DNA of 64,000 nucleotides. It comes from Curvibacter lanceolatus ATCC 14669. GTDB lineage: Bacteria > Pseudomonadota > Gammaproteobacteria > Burkholderiales > Burkholderiaceae_C. The notes beneath the pieces were generated by a model. It saw only the letters and a list, made by a program, of their open reading frames with translations, was not told the origin of the DNA and made no database searches. The stretch is from the NCBI RefSeq assembly GCF_000381265.1, contig NZ_KB906253.1, positions 434,001-498,000 on the forward strand, read 5' to 3'. Shown piece after piece: positions 18,629-28,061 of this stretch (position 1 is its first letter; every line of letters starts with the position of its first letter). The translations under genes and the position numbers were made by a program.

Positions 18629-20827
18629 TCAGGGTCTCGTCACGCGGGCCCGCGCGGCGTGCAGTTTCCTGTAGCTGTCGAGCAGGCGCTTGTGTCGGTC
18701 CAGGCCTTCCAGTTGCGGGCTGGTCGGCGTCAAGCCAAAGAAGCGAACCGTGCCATCGACCGAGCCCGTCACGGCGTCCATTCGAGGGTTGCCGAACATC
18801 CGACGGAAATTGGCGATGTAGTCGTCCAGCTCCAGCTCTTCATCCAGGACCACATCGAGCACGGCATTCAGCGCTTGATAGAACAAGCCACGCTCCACCG
18901 TGTTGTCGTTGTATTGCAGGAAAGACTTCACCCCTTCGTGGGCATCTTCCAGTTGTTGCAGGGCCAACTGGATCAGCAGCTTCAACTCGAGCACGGTGAG
19001 TTGCCCCCACACGGTGTTTTCGTCGAAGTCAATGCCGATCAGGGTGGCGATGTCGCCATATTCGTCCAGTTCTTCGTTTTCCAGGCGATCCAGCAAGGCC
19101 TCCAGTTGATCATCGGTCAACTGATGCAAATTCAGCAGGTCATTGCGGAACAGCAAGGCCTTGTTGGTGTTGTCCCAGACCAGGTCTTCGACGGGATAGA
19201 CCTCCGAATAACCGGGCACCAGAATGCGGCAAGCTGTTGCGCCCAACTCATCGTGCACCGCCATGTAGGCCTGTTTGCCCATCTTGTCGAGTATGCCGAA
19301 CAAGGTGGCCGCCTCTTCGGCATTGGCGCTTTCGCCCTGGCCTGAAAAATCCCATTCAACAAATTCAAAATCAGATCGCGCGCTGAAAAATCGCCACGAC
19401 ACCACACCGCTGGAGTCGATGAAATGTTCGACAAAATTATTGGGCTCAGTGACGGCATTGCTGATGAAGGTGGGCTGAGGCAGATCGTTCAGCCCTTCAA
19501 AACTGCGGCCCTGCAGCAACTCCGTCAGGCTGCGCTCCAACGCCACCTGCAGTCTCGGGTGCGAACCAAAGGAGGCAAAAACGCCCCCTGTGCGCGGGTT
19601 CATCAAGGTCACGCACATCACCGGGTAGCGGCCCCCGAGGGAGGCGTCCTTGACCAGAATCGGAAAGCCCTGTTCCTCCAAGGCCTGGATGCCTGCCAGG
19701 ATGCCCGGGTATTGGGCCAATACCTGCGCAGGCACATCGGGCAGGGCCATCTCACCCTCCAGGATTTCGCGCTTCACGGCGCGCTCGAAGATCTCCGACA
19801 AACACTGCACTTGCGCTTCAGCCAGCGTGTTGCCGGCGCTCATCCCATTGCTGGCATAGAGGTTTTCAACCAGATTGGAGGGGAAGTACACCACCTTGCC
19901 ATCCGACTGGCGTACATAGGGCAGTGAGCAGATGCCCCGCTCTGTGTTGCCGGAGTTGGTGTCGACCAGATGTGAGCCTCGCAGTTCGCCACTGGGGTTG
20001 TAGATTCCCAGGCAATATTCATCCAGAATTTCAGCAGGCAGCTTGTCCTTTTTGCCGGGCTTGAACCAGCGCTCATTCGGGTAATGAACGAATTCAGATT
20101 CGGCAATGTCTGAACCCCAGAAAGAGCCCGCGTAAAAATGATTGCAGCTCAGCCGTTCAATGTATTCACCCAGGGCCGATGCCAGGGCGCTCTCCTTGGT
20201 AGACCCCTTGCCGTTCGTGAAGCACATGGGTGAATGCGCATCGCGAATGTGCAGAGACCAGACATTCGGAATGATATTGCGCCACGAGGCGATTTCGATT
20301 TTGATGCCCAAATTGGCCAGCAAGCCAGACATGTTGGCGATGGTCTGCTCCAAGGGCAGATCCTTGCCTGAAATATAGGTGGCGGCACCCGATGCGGGCT
20401 TGACCGTGAGCAGCGATTGAGCGTCAGCATCGAGGTTTTCCACCTCTTCGATCACAAATTCAGGGCCGGTCTGCACCACCTTTTTGACCGTGCAACGCTC
20501 GATGGAGCGCAAAATGCCCTGGCGGTCTTTGGCCGAGATATCCGGCGGAAGCTCCACCTGGATTTTGAATATCTGCCGGTACCTGTCTTCGGGGTCGACG
20601 ATATTGTTTTGCGACAACCTGATGTTCTCAGTCGGGATGTTTCGCGTGTTGCAATACAGCTTCACAAAGTAGGCGGCACACAGGGCGGACGACGCCAGGA
20701 AATAGTCAAAAGGCCCCGGGGCAGAGCCATCGCCTTTGTAGCGAATGGGCTGGTCGGCGATCACCGTGAAGTCATCAAACTTGGCTTCAAGACGAAGCTT
20801 ATCCAGAAAATTGACTTTGATTTCCAT
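18629..20827 (-). CDS. OsmC domain/YcaO domain fusion protein
   Basis: 732-aa cytoplasmic protein. Residues about 1-150 form an OsmC-like domain (LASSALCAAYFVKLYC around its conserved Cys). Residues about 190-560 form a YcaO ATP-dependent cyclodehydratase-like domain with ATP-binding signatures STKESALASALGEYIERLSC and SAGNTLAEAQVQCLSEIFER. The rest is a C-terminal helical extension as in E. coli YcaO, a protein linked to RimO-dependent methylthiolation of ribosomal S12. I chose ATG 20827 (MEIKVNFLDKLR). No RiPP precursor or partner dehydrogenase is visible, so a housekeeping YcaO role is more likely than peptide synthesis. Base composition is visibly more AT-rich than the neighbours. Confidence 0.92.
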   Translation of the reverse strand: MEIKVNFLDKLRLEAKFDDFTVIADQPIRYKGDGSAPGPFDYFLASSALCAAYFVKLYCNTRNIPTENIRLSQNNIVDPEDRYRQIFKIQVELPPDISAKDRQGILRSIERCTVKKVVQTGPEFVIEEVENLDADAQSLLTVKPASGAATYISGKDLPLEQTIANMSGLLANLGIKIEIASWRNIIPNVWSLHIRDAHSPMCFTNGKGSTKESALASALGEYIERLSCNHFYAGSFWGSDIAESEFVHYPNERWFKPGKKDKLPAEILDEYCLGIYNPSGELRGSHLVDTNSGNTERGICSLPYVRQSDGKVVYFPSNLVENLYASNGMSAGNTLAEAQVQCLSEIFERAVKREILEGEMALPDVPAQVLAQYPGILAGIQALEEQGFPILVKDASLGGRYPVMCVTLMNPRTGGVFASFGSHPRLQVALERSLTELLQGRSFEGLNDLPQPTFISNAVTEPNNFVEHFIDSSGVVSWRFFSARSDFEFVEWDFSGQGESANAEEAATLFGILDKMGKQAYMAVHDELGATACRILVPGYSEVYPVEDLVWDNTNKALLFRNDLLNLHQLTDDQLEALLDRLENEELDEYGDIATLIGIDFDENTVWGQLTVLELKLLIQLALQQLEDAHEGVKSFLQYNDNTVERGLFYQALNAVLDVVLDEELELDDYIANFRRMFGNPRMDAVTGSVDGTVRFFGLTPTSPQLEGLDRHKRLLDSYRKLHAARARVTRP

Positions 20828-21240
20828 GGGGAAAATGTCCAATAAATAATATTTGCGGGCTTTCGCTGGGCCGCGTCTCAAATGCGAAAAATGCGCTCAA
20901 GCTTGCTGGCGATGCGTATCCATCGGGGCGTTGCAAGGGCATCGCTGTCTGGCCCATCTGAGGGTGCCCGGGGACACGGAACGCAAACTTGAATTGCAAA
21001 AGGGGGGCTTTGGCGTGGCGGCGGCTCCGGTTGGGTTGCCGGCAACCGATCAGCGCGCTGCAAGCCTCTTGAGGGCTCAGATCAGAACACGCCTGCACGC
21101 AGATTTGGCGGACATGGCCGAAAAAACTTCAACTTTTTGGGCGCAGGCCTTCGACAGGCGACCCCGCTGGGCCCCTGAGACGGGGGCCGCTGCGAAAAGT
21201 GGCGTCCCACCGCCCCGGTTGCTTCACTGAAGGGGTGGCC
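20828..21240. other. Intergenic region between metE and the YcaO gene
   Basis: About 410 bp. A perfect 14-bp palindrome GGTTGCCGGCAACC lies at 21034-21047. A GGCCCC/GGGGCC hairpin (21170-21188, 7-nt loop) 52 bp after the metE stop may help end its transcript but has no T-run. No gene is supported: the open frame on the plus strand (20853-21230) begins with TTG and has no ribosome site. Confidence 0.5.
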
Positions 21241-23535
21241 TCACGCCAGCTCGGCGCGCAAGGTTTTGGCGGCGGCCACCATGTGGGTCAAGGCCGGGAT
21301 CACCTCGGGCCACTGGCGGGTCTTCAGGCCGCAGTCGGGGTTGACCCACAGGCGCTCGGCCGGCACGCGCTTCGCGGCCTTTTTCATCAGCGCCACCATG
21401 TGCTGCTCGGTCGGGATGTTGGGCGAGTGGATGTCGTACACGCCGGGGCCGATCTCATTGGGGTAGCTGAAGTGGTCGAAGGCGTCGAGCAGCTCCATGT
21501 CCGAGCGCGAGGTCTCGATGGTGATCACATCGGCGTCCATGTCGGCAATCGACGCCATGATGTCGTTGAACTCCGAGTAGCACATGTGGGTGTGGATCTG
21601 GGTCTCATCGCGCACGCCATTGGCCGTGATGCGGAAGCTCTGCACCGCCCAGCTGAGGTAGCTCTGCCATTGGGCACGGCGCAGCGGCAGGCCTTCGCGC
21701 AGGGCGGCCTCGTCGATCTGGATCACGCGAACGCCGGCCTGTTCCAGGTCCAGCACTTCCTGGCGGATCGCCAGGGCCAGTTGCAGACACGATGCCGAGC
21801 GCGGCTGGTCGTCGCGCACGAACGACCAGTTCAGGATCGTCACCGGGCCGGTGAGCATGCCCTTCATGGGCTTGTCCGTCAGCGATTGGGCGTAGCGGGT
21901 CCACTCCACCGTCATGGTGCGCGGGCGGCTGATGTCACCGAACAGGATCGGGGGCTTCACGCAGCGAGAGCCATAGGACTGCACCCAGCCGAACTGGCTG
22001 AAGGCATAGCCTTCGAGTTGTTCACCAAAGTACTCGACCATGTCGTTGCGCTCGGCCTCGCCATGCACCAGCACGTCCAGGCCCAGCGCTTCCTGTTCAC
22101 GCACGGCGCGCTCGATTTCGACCCGCATGACGGCCTGGTAGCCTGCCGCATCCAGGCGACCGGCCTTGAACTCGCTGCGCGCTTGGCGGATCTCGGCCGT
22201 CTGCGGGAAGGAGCCGATGGTGGTGGTGGGGAACCTGGGCAACTGGAGCAGGGCGGCCTGCTTGGGTGCGCGGTGGTTGTAGCTGCTCTCACGTTGCCCC
22301 AGATCGCAGGTGATCTTGGATACGGCCAGTTTGACAGCCGGGTTGTTGACACGTGGCGAGGCGCGCCGCGCCGACAGCGCGGCCTGGTTGGCTGCCAGGG
22401 CCTCGCGCACCGAGTCGCGCCCGGCGTTCAGGGCCTGGGCCAGCACCTGCAGTTCCACCAGTTTCTGGCGGGCAAAGGCCAGCCATGACAGGATGTCGGC
22501 ATCCAGCTTCTGCTCGCTGGCCAGGTCCACGGGCACATGCAACAGCGAGCACGACGGCGCGATCCACAGGCGCTGGCCCACTTGCTGGGCCAGGGGTTCC
22601 AGCCAGTCCAGGGTGGCGTTGAGATCGGTCTTCCAGATGTTGCGCCCATTGATCACCCCCAGCGACAGCACCTTGTGCGACGGCAGCAGGTTGAGCAGGG
22701 GGCGCACGCCCTCGCGGTCATTGATCGCGTCCACATGCAGGCCGGCCACCGGCAGGTTGGCCGCCAGGTAGGCGTTCTCCTGCAATTGACCGAAGTAGGT
22801 GGCCAGCAGGAGCTTGACCTTGCTGACCTTCAGATGGTGGTAGGCCGCGTTGAAGGCGTGTTGCCAGTCGGCATCCAGCTCGGTCACCAGGATGGGCTCG
22901 TCGATCTGAACCCATTCCACCCCTTGTGCGGCCAGGGTGTCGAGCAGCTGGGCATAGACCGGCAGCAGGCGCTCCAGCAGCGCCAGGCGATTCGACCCAT
23001 CCTTGCTCTTGCCGATGGCCAGGTAGGTCACCGGGCCGATGATCACCGGCTTGGCCTTCACGCCCTGGGACCGGGCCTCGGCCAGTTGCTCCAGAAGGCG
23101 GCTGGCATCGAGCTTGAATTCGGTGGCCGCGGTGAATTCGGGCACGATGTAGTGGTAATTGGTGTCGAACCACTTGGTCATCTCGCCCGCAGCCACGCCA
23201 GCACAGCAGCCCGCATGGGCTTCGGCCGTCTGGGCCGAGCGGCCTCGCGCCACGCGGAAATAGTTGTCCAGTGCCTCCCCTTGAAAGCCCCGCACCCGCT
23301 CGGGCAGGTTGCCCAGCGTGAAGCTCATGTCCAGCACCTGGTCGTAGAACGAAAAGTCGCCCACGGGCGCCAGGTCAAGAGGCGCTTGATCGGCCCAGTG
23401 CTGTTGCCGCAGCGCCGCACCCAGGGTCGTCAGATCTGCCAGCGAGGACTGCCCTTTCCAGTACGACTCCAGCCCCAATTTGAGTTCGCGCCGGGCGCCG
23501 ATGCGGGGAAAGCCGAGGTTGTGTGTGGTGACCAT
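21241..23535 (-). CDS. metE: Cobalamin-independent methionine synthase
   Basis: Transfers a methyl group from 5-methyltetrahydropteroyltriglutamate to homocysteine in the last step of methionine synthesis. The 764-aa length and two-barrel organisation are normal; it opens [19 protein letters not shown]. Zinc ligands are present: His650 and Cys652 in THMCYSEF and Cys735 in NPDCGLKTR. No cobalamin riboswitch is apparent in the 112 bp upstream, which are shared with the divergent metR; regulation by MetR is therefore expected, with a MetR-like site at 23605-23617. Confidence 0.98.
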   Translation of the reverse strand: MVTTHNLGFPRIGARRELKLGLESYWKGQSSLADLTTLGAALRQQHWADQAPLDLAPVGDFSFYDQVLDMSFTLGNLPERVRGFQGEALDNYFRVARGRSAQTAEAHAGCCAGVAAGEMTKWFDTNYHYIVPEFTAATEFKLDASRLLEQLAEARSQGVKAKPVIIGPVTYLAIGKSKDGSNRLALLERLLPVYAQLLDTLAAQGVEWVQIDEPILVTELDADWQHAFNAAYHHLKVSKVKLLLATYFGQLQENAYLAANLPVAGLHVDAINDREGVRPLLNLLPSHKVLSLGVINGRNIWKTDLNATLDWLEPLAQQVGQRLWIAPSCSLLHVPVDLASEQKLDADILSWLAFARQKLVELQVLAQALNAGRDSVREALAANQAALSARRASPRVNNPAVKLAVSKITCDLGQRESSYNHRAPKQAALLQLPRFPTTTIGSFPQTAEIRQARSEFKAGRLDAAGYQAVMRVEIERAVREQEALGLDVLVHGEAERNDMVEYFGEQLEGYAFSQFGWVQSYGSRCVKPPILFGDISRPRTMTVEWTRYAQSLTDKPMKGMLTGPVTILNWSFVRDDQPRSASCLQLALAIRQEVLDLEQAGVRVIQIDEAALREGLPLRRAQWQSYLSWAVQSFRITANGVRDETQIHTHMCYSEFNDIMASIADMDADVITIETSRSDMELLDAFDHFSYPNEIGPGVYDIHSPNIPTEQHMVALMKKAAKRVPAERLWVNPDCGLKTRQWPEVIPALTHMVAAAKTLRAELA

Positions 23536-23604
23536 GGTGTCTTCTTCAATGCCATCAATGTTGGAGATGGCGCGAGGTTAAAGAAGACGTTCTATTACGT
23601 AAAA

Positions 23605-23617
23605 TGATCTTATTTCA
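23605..23617. promoter_or_regulatory. Candidate MetR box
   Basis: TGATCTTATTTCA matches the MetR consensus TGAANNTNNTTCA at 8 of 9 fixed positions. It lies in the metE-metR divergent promoter region, 31 bp before metR. Confidence 0.5.
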
Positions 23618-23647
23618 GAGATCGATAAATTAAGCTCATGGATCAGC

Positions 23648-24532
23648 ATGATTGAACGCATTCACCTGGCCATCATCCAGGAGGTGGACCGGCAAGGCTC
23701 GATGACGGCCGCAGCCGCCACGCTGTGCCTGACCCAACCCGCGCTGAGCCATGCCATGAAAAAGCTGGAACACCTGATGGGCACTGACATCTGGCTGCGT
23801 GAAGGCCGCAACTTGCGCCTGACCCAGGCGGGCCAGTACCTGCTGGCGGTGGCCAACCGGGTTCTGCCCCAGTTGGAGATGGCCGAGGCGCGCATGAAAC
23901 AGTTTGCTCAGGGCGAGCGCGGCACCCTGCGCATCGGCATGGAATGCCACCCCTGCTACCAGTGGCTGTTGAAGATCGTGGCCCCCTACCTGGCGGCCTG
24001 GCCCGATGTCGAGGTGGACGTGAAACAGAAGTTCCAGTTCGGCGGCATCGGCGCTCTGTTCGGCTACGAGATCGATCTGCTGGTCACCCCGGACCCGGTC
24101 TTCAAGCATGGCCTGCACTTCGAGCCGGTGTTTGACTACGAGCAGGTGCTGGTGGTGGGCCCGGGTCACCCGCTGGCCGATCAGGCATTTGTCGAACCCG
24201 CCCAGTTGACGTCCGAAGCGCTGCTGAGCTACCCCGTGCCGCCTGAGCGGCTGGATATCTACCAGCAGTTCCTGCTGCCTGCCGGGGTGCTGCCGCGCCA
24301 GCACAAGCCGATCGAGAACACCGACATCATGCTGCAGATGGTGGCCAGCGGCCGCGGCGTGGCCGCGCTGCCGCGCTGGTTGGTGGAGGAGTACGCGGCC
24401 CGGCTGCCCATCACGCCGGTGCGCCTGGGCCCGCAGGGCATTGCCAAGCAGATTTTTCTGGGGGCCCGCGTGAACGACGTGCAGATTGACTACCTGCAGG
24501 CGTTTGTCGCGCTGGCGCGAGGCGCGCGTTGA
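23648..24532 (+). CDS. metR: LysR-type methionine regulator MetR
   Basis: 294-aa LysR regulator with N-terminal winged helix (SMTAAAATLCLTQPALSHAMKKLE) and a C-terminal effector domain. It is divergent from metE with 112 bp between starts, the arrangement known for MetR, which activates metE with homocysteine as coinducer. The effector domain contains GMECHPCYQWL, typical of MetR proteins. The start ATG 23648 gives the standard LysR N-terminus. It converges with the CoA-transferase gene, 10 bp between stops. Confidence 0.95.
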   Translation: MIERIHLAIIQEVDRQGSMTAAAATLCLTQPALSHAMKKLEHLMGTDIWLREGRNLRLTQAGQYLLAVANRVLPQLEMAEARMKQFAQGERGTLRIGMECHPCYQWLLKIVAPYLAAWPDVEVDVKQKFQFGGIGALFGYEIDLLVTPDPVFKHGLHFEPVFDYEQVLVVGPGHPLADQAFVEPAQLTSEALLSYPVPPERLDIYQQFLLPAGVLPRQHKPIENTDIMLQMVASGRGVAALPRWLVEEYAARLPITPVRLGPQGIAKQIFLGARVNDVQIDYLQAFVALARGAR

Positions 24533-24542
24533 GCGCTTCCCC

Positions 24543-25889
24543 TCAAAGCACCCGCTGCGAGCGCCGCCACACCCCCAGGCGGGCGGCTTCCTGGATCAGC
24601 TGTTCCCGGAAATCCGGGTGGGCGATGTTGATCAGGGCCTCGGCCCGTTGCCAGGTGGATTTGGCCTTGAGCTGGGCACAGCCGAACTCCGTCACCACGT
24701 AATGGACCAGCGAGCGTGGGCAGGTCACGATGGAGCCCGCCGACAGGGTGGGCACGATGCGCGAGGCCAGCGTGCCGTCCTTCTTGCGGTAGGTGGAGTT
24801 GACGCAGATGAGGCCCTTGCCCCCCTCCGACTTGTAGGCGCCGAGGATGAAGTCCAGCTGCCCACCGGTGCCCGAGATCTGGCGCGGCCCGGCCGACTCG
24901 CTGGACACCTGGGTGAACAGGTCGATCTCAATCGCGTTGTTGATCGCCACCACCTTGGGATTGCGCCCGATCACGCAGGGGTCGTTGGTGTAAGACGCCG
25001 GGTAGATGGCCGCCGCGGGGTTGTTGTGCAGAAAGTCGTAGAGCTTTTGCGAGCCCATGGCAAAGGTGTAGACCATCTTGCCCCGGTCCAGCGTCTTGCG
25101 TTTGCCGGTGATGCGGCCCGCTTCGTACATGTCCACATACGAGTCGGCCAGCATCTCGGTGTGCACCCCCAGGTCCTTCAGGTCGCTTTGCGCGATCAGT
25201 GCACCCACGATGTTGGGCAGGGCACCGATGCCCAGCTGGATCGTGCAGCCGTCTTCGAGCAAGCCCATCACATGGCCCGCGATCGCGGTGTCGGCGGCGC
25301 CGGCCTGGGTGGGCGGCAACTGCAGCAGAGGGCTGTTGGGGCCTTCGATCACGCCATCGACCGCGCTGAGGTGGATGCCCTCGTCCAGCCCGCCCAGGCA
25401 GCGCGGTGCACGGGTGTTCACCTCCAGCACCACCTGGCGCGCCTTCCTCAGGTAGGCGGGCGTGAGCGAGCAGCTGGTCGACAGGTTGAAGAAGCCGTGC
25501 TCATCCATGGGCGTGACTTGAACCACCGCCACATCGGGTTCTTCGTACAGCATCACGTTTTGCGGGCCCTGGTGGTAGCACAGCGGGATGTAGCTGGCCA
25601 GGCCCTTCTCGGCCGCCTGACGGGCCAGGCCCGAAAAATGCCAATCGTTCCAGACAAAGGCCTCGCGCTGGGGGTCGGCCTCCACGCACTTCAGCGGTTT
25701 GGCACGCGTGGTGGTGATCAGGTTCACGTCCCGCAGTTCCCTGCCGCGCAAGGCCAGGGCCGCGTCAAAGGCTTCCACGCTCTGGGCAAACTCGCCCATG
25801 AACACGGTCTGGCCCGATTGCACCAGGGCGGCCGCGGCCTCGGCACTCAGGCGTTTTTGCTGGTACAGCGTCTGCAAGTCTTGTGTCAT
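24543..25889 (-). CDS. Acetyl-CoA hydrolase/CoA-transferase family protein (4-hydroxybutyrate/butyrate:acetate type)
   Basis: 448-aa enzyme of the family that moves CoA between acetate and short acids or hydrolyses acetyl-CoA. Seen: the catalytic Glu in NNAIEIDLFTQV (about residue 321) and the family motif ISGTGGQLDFILGAYKSEGG; DEHGFFNLSTSCSLTPAYL lies in the N-terminal domain. I chose ATG 25889 (MTQDLQTLYQQK); the much longer frame upstream lies inside the acyl-CoA dehydrogenase gene. It follows that gene by 20 bp, so the pair probably forms an operon for short- or branched-chain acyl-CoA use. Hydrolase versus transferase cannot be decided from sequence. Confidence 0.88.
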   Translation of the reverse strand: MTQDLQTLYQQKRLSAEAAAALVQSGQTVFMGEFAQSVEAFDAALALRGRELRDVNLITTTRAKPLKCVEADPQREAFVWNDWHFSGLARQAAEKGLASYIPLCYHQGPQNVMLYEEPDVAVVQVTPMDEHGFFNLSTSCSLTPAYLRKARQVVLEVNTRAPRCLGGLDEGIHLSAVDGVIEGPNSPLLQLPPTQAGAADTAIAGHVMGLLEDGCTIQLGIGALPNIVGALIAQSDLKDLGVHTEMLADSYVDMYEAGRITGKRKTLDRGKMVYTFAMGSQKLYDFLHNNPAAAIYPASYTNDPCVIGRNPKVVAINNAIEIDLFTQVSSESAGPRQISGTGGQLDFILGAYKSEGGKGLICVNSTYRKKDGTLASRIVPTLSAGSIVTCPRSLVHYVVTEFGCAQLKAKSTWQRAEALINIAHPDFREQLIQEAARLGVWRRSQRVL

Positions 25890-25909
25890 GTCGGCTTGTT
25901 GGCTGCAGT

Positions 25910-27691
25910 TCAGAAGAGCTCGGCCGGCATGGCCTGGGTGTTGGCGCCCGCGTTGACCACGGCGCAGGCCAGGGCGTCTGCCAGCGGCAGCAGCGACTGG
26001 GCATAGAACACGGCGGTGTGCACCTTGGCTTCGTAAAAGGCCGGGTCTTCGTTGCGCTTTTCCAGGGCCACCATCAGGGCGCGGGCCATCTGCCAGCCAC
26101 ACAGCACATAGCCAGCCAGCTTGAGGTACGTCACCGCGCCGGCGTAAACCGCCTTCGGCGCGGTTTTGCCATGGGCCAGCACGTGCTCGATCACCGCCTC
26201 CAGCGCCTGCCGTGCCGGGCTCAGTGCGGCCCGCATCAGTGCGCATTCAGGCTCGCCGTGCACGGCCAGGTCTTCTTCGGTGCTGGCCACCCAGGCACAC
26301 AGCTGGCGGGCCATGGCGCCGCCGTCGCGCAAGGTCTTGCGGCCTACCAGGTCATTGGCCTGGATGGCGGTGGTGCCTTCGTAGATGCTCAGGATGCGCG
26401 CATCGCGGTAGTGCTGGGCGGCGCCGGTTTCTTCGATGAAGCCCATGCCGCCGTGCACCTGCACGCCCAGGCTGGTCACGTCCACGGCCAGCTCGGTGCT
26501 GAAGCCCTTGACCACCGGCACCAGGTAGTCATACAGCGCCTGGTGCTGGGCCCGCCGCTGCGCATCGGGGGCGTGGTGGGCCAGGTCGCTGGCGGCGGCG
26601 GTCACGTAGGCCAGGGCGCGCTCGCCCTCGGTGAGGGCCCGCATGGTCAAGAGCATGCGTTTCACATCGGGGTGCTCGATGATGGCCACCGGCCCGGTTG
26701 ACCCGGCCAGATCGCGGCTTTGCAAGCGCAGGCGAGCAAAAGCGACCGCCTGCTGGTAGGCCCGGTCGGACACCGCAATGCCCTGCATGCCCACCGCAAA
26801 GCGCGCGGCGTTCATCATGATGAACATGGTCTCCAGGCCCCGGTTCTCTTCGCCGACCAGTTGGCCGATGGCCCCGCCGTGCTCGCCAAATTGCAAGACC
26901 GCGGTGGGCGAGGCCTTGATGCCCAGCTTGTGTTCGATGCTGATGCAATGCGCGTCGTTGCGCTCGCCCAGGCTGCCGTAGGGCCGCACCAGGAACTTGG
27001 GCACCACGAACAGGCTGATGCCCTTCACCCCCTCGGGCGCGCCCGGCACGCGGGCCAGCACCAGGTGCACGATGTTCTCGGCCATGTCGTGTTCACCGTA
27101 GGTGATGAAGATCTTGGTGCCGAACAGCTTGTAGCTGCCGTCGTCCTGACGCTCGGCGCGGGTGCGCACGGCGGCCAGGTCCGAGCCGGCCTGGGGCTCG
27201 GTCAGGTTCATGGTGCCGGTCCATTGGCCCGAGATCATCTTCTCGAGGTACAACTGCTTGAGCGTGTCGCTGCCGGCGGTGAGCAGGGCCTCAATTGCGC
27301 CATCGGTCAGCATGGGGCACAGGGCAAATGACAGGTTGGCTGCGTGCAGCATCTCCATGCAGCCGGTGGCGATCAGCTTGGGCAAGCCCTGGCCGCCGTG
27401 TTCAACCGGGTGAACCACCCCTTGCCAGCCCCCGGCCGCGAACTGCTCGAAGGCCTGCTTGAAGCCGGGCGTGGTGCTGACCTCGCCGTCCTTCCAGGCC
27501 GACGGGTTCTTGTCTCCGGCCACGTTCAAGGGCGCCACCACGCCCTCGCAGAACTTCGCGGATTCCTCCAGCACGGCTTCGGCGGTTTCGCGACCGTGGT
27601 CCTCGAATCCAGGCAGGGCCGCGATGCCGTCGAGGCCGGCCAGGTGTTCCATCACGAACAACATGTCCTTGAGGGGGGCTTGGTAAGTCAT
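25910..27691 (-). CDS. Acyl-CoA dehydrogenase, large form with C-terminal extension
   Basis: FAD enzyme oxidising an acyl-CoA to the enoyl-CoA. The 593-aa length, MTEPQ-like motif TMNLTEPQAGSDLAAVRTRA, active-site Glu in LSIYEGTTAIQANDL and the extra C-terminal domain put it in the FadE/DmdC-like group (DmdC: 3-methylmercaptopropionyl-CoA dehydrogenase). Substrate cannot be fixed: medium- or long-chain acyl-CoA and methylmercaptopropionyl-CoA are both possible, but no DmdB or DmdD is in view. GGAGAG lies just before ATG 27691. The CoA-transferase gene follows at 20 bp. Confidence 0.93.
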   Translation of the reverse strand: MTYQAPLKDMLFVMEHLAGLDGIAALPGFEDHGRETAEAVLEESAKFCEGVVAPLNVAGDKNPSAWKDGEVSTTPGFKQAFEQFAAGGWQGVVHPVEHGGQGLPKLIATGCMEMLHAANLSFALCPMLTDGAIEALLTAGSDTLKQLYLEKMISGQWTGTMNLTEPQAGSDLAAVRTRAERQDDGSYKLFGTKIFITYGEHDMAENIVHLVLARVPGAPEGVKGISLFVVPKFLVRPYGSLGERNDAHCISIEHKLGIKASPTAVLQFGEHGGAIGQLVGEENRGLETMFIMMNAARFAVGMQGIAVSDRAYQQAVAFARLRLQSRDLAGSTGPVAIIEHPDVKRMLLTMRALTEGERALAYVTAAASDLAHHAPDAQRRAQHQALYDYLVPVVKGFSTELAVDVTSLGVQVHGGMGFIEETGAAQHYRDARILSIYEGTTAIQANDLVGRKTLRDGGAMARQLCAWVASTEEDLAVHGEPECALMRAALSPARQALEAVIEHVLAHGKTAPKAVYAGAVTYLKLAGYVLCGWQMARALMVALEKRNEDPAFYEAKVHTAVFYAQSLLPLADALACAVVNAGANTQAMPAELF

Positions 27692-28061
27692 GTCTCTCTC
27701 CAGAGTGTCTTGGGGTGTTGGGGGGCGTCAGGAGGGGCGTCGCGTAGGGCTGCGATCAACGCAGGCCCGGGCGGCAAGCGGCTGGCCGCGCTGACCCTGT
27801 GTCTGGGCGGGCGCTGGGCACGCGCCGTGTCGTGTTGGCTTGCGCGCGCCTGAGGTGCGTGGCTGGATCGCCTGCCTTCAGGGCGGCCATGCCATGGCCA
27901 TGGGGCTGCTTCATAGGTCTCCGGCTTTTTCTTGTGAGGCCGGATCTTCCCCGAACATGTTTGCAGCAGTTTTTGGCAAATGTGACGAATGTTTGCATGC
28001 AGCGGTGGCCCCCGACCTTGCTTCTACAATCCGGCAGGCCCGCGTTTCAACTGCGCAGGAG
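27692..28061. other. Intergenic region between acyl-CoA dehydrogenase and hybrid kinase
   Basis: About 370 bp between divergent genes, so it must hold both promoters. Seen: a palindrome CCATGGCCATGG near 27890, a bulged inverted pair around 27956-27983 (CATGTTTGC and GCAAATG), and a TACAAT that could be a -10 element at 28025-28030. The open frame that crosses it toward the kinase has no ribosome site and is probably not translated. Confidence 0.4.

Noticed and set aside
18629-18660. YcaO-associated azoline peptide cluster
   Set aside because: No precursor, dehydrogenase or transporter gene is adjacent; the protein has the E. coli YcaO-like C-terminal extension.
20853-21230. Cys-rich 125-codon frame divergent from the YcaO gene, considered as a RiPP precursor
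   Set aside because: It starts with TTG, lacks a ribosome site, is too long for a typical precursor, and no RiPP transporter or dehydrogenase is nearby.
23536-23647. Cobalamin riboswitch before metE
   Set aside because: The region is only 112 bp, shared with metR, and shows no B12-box-like sequence.
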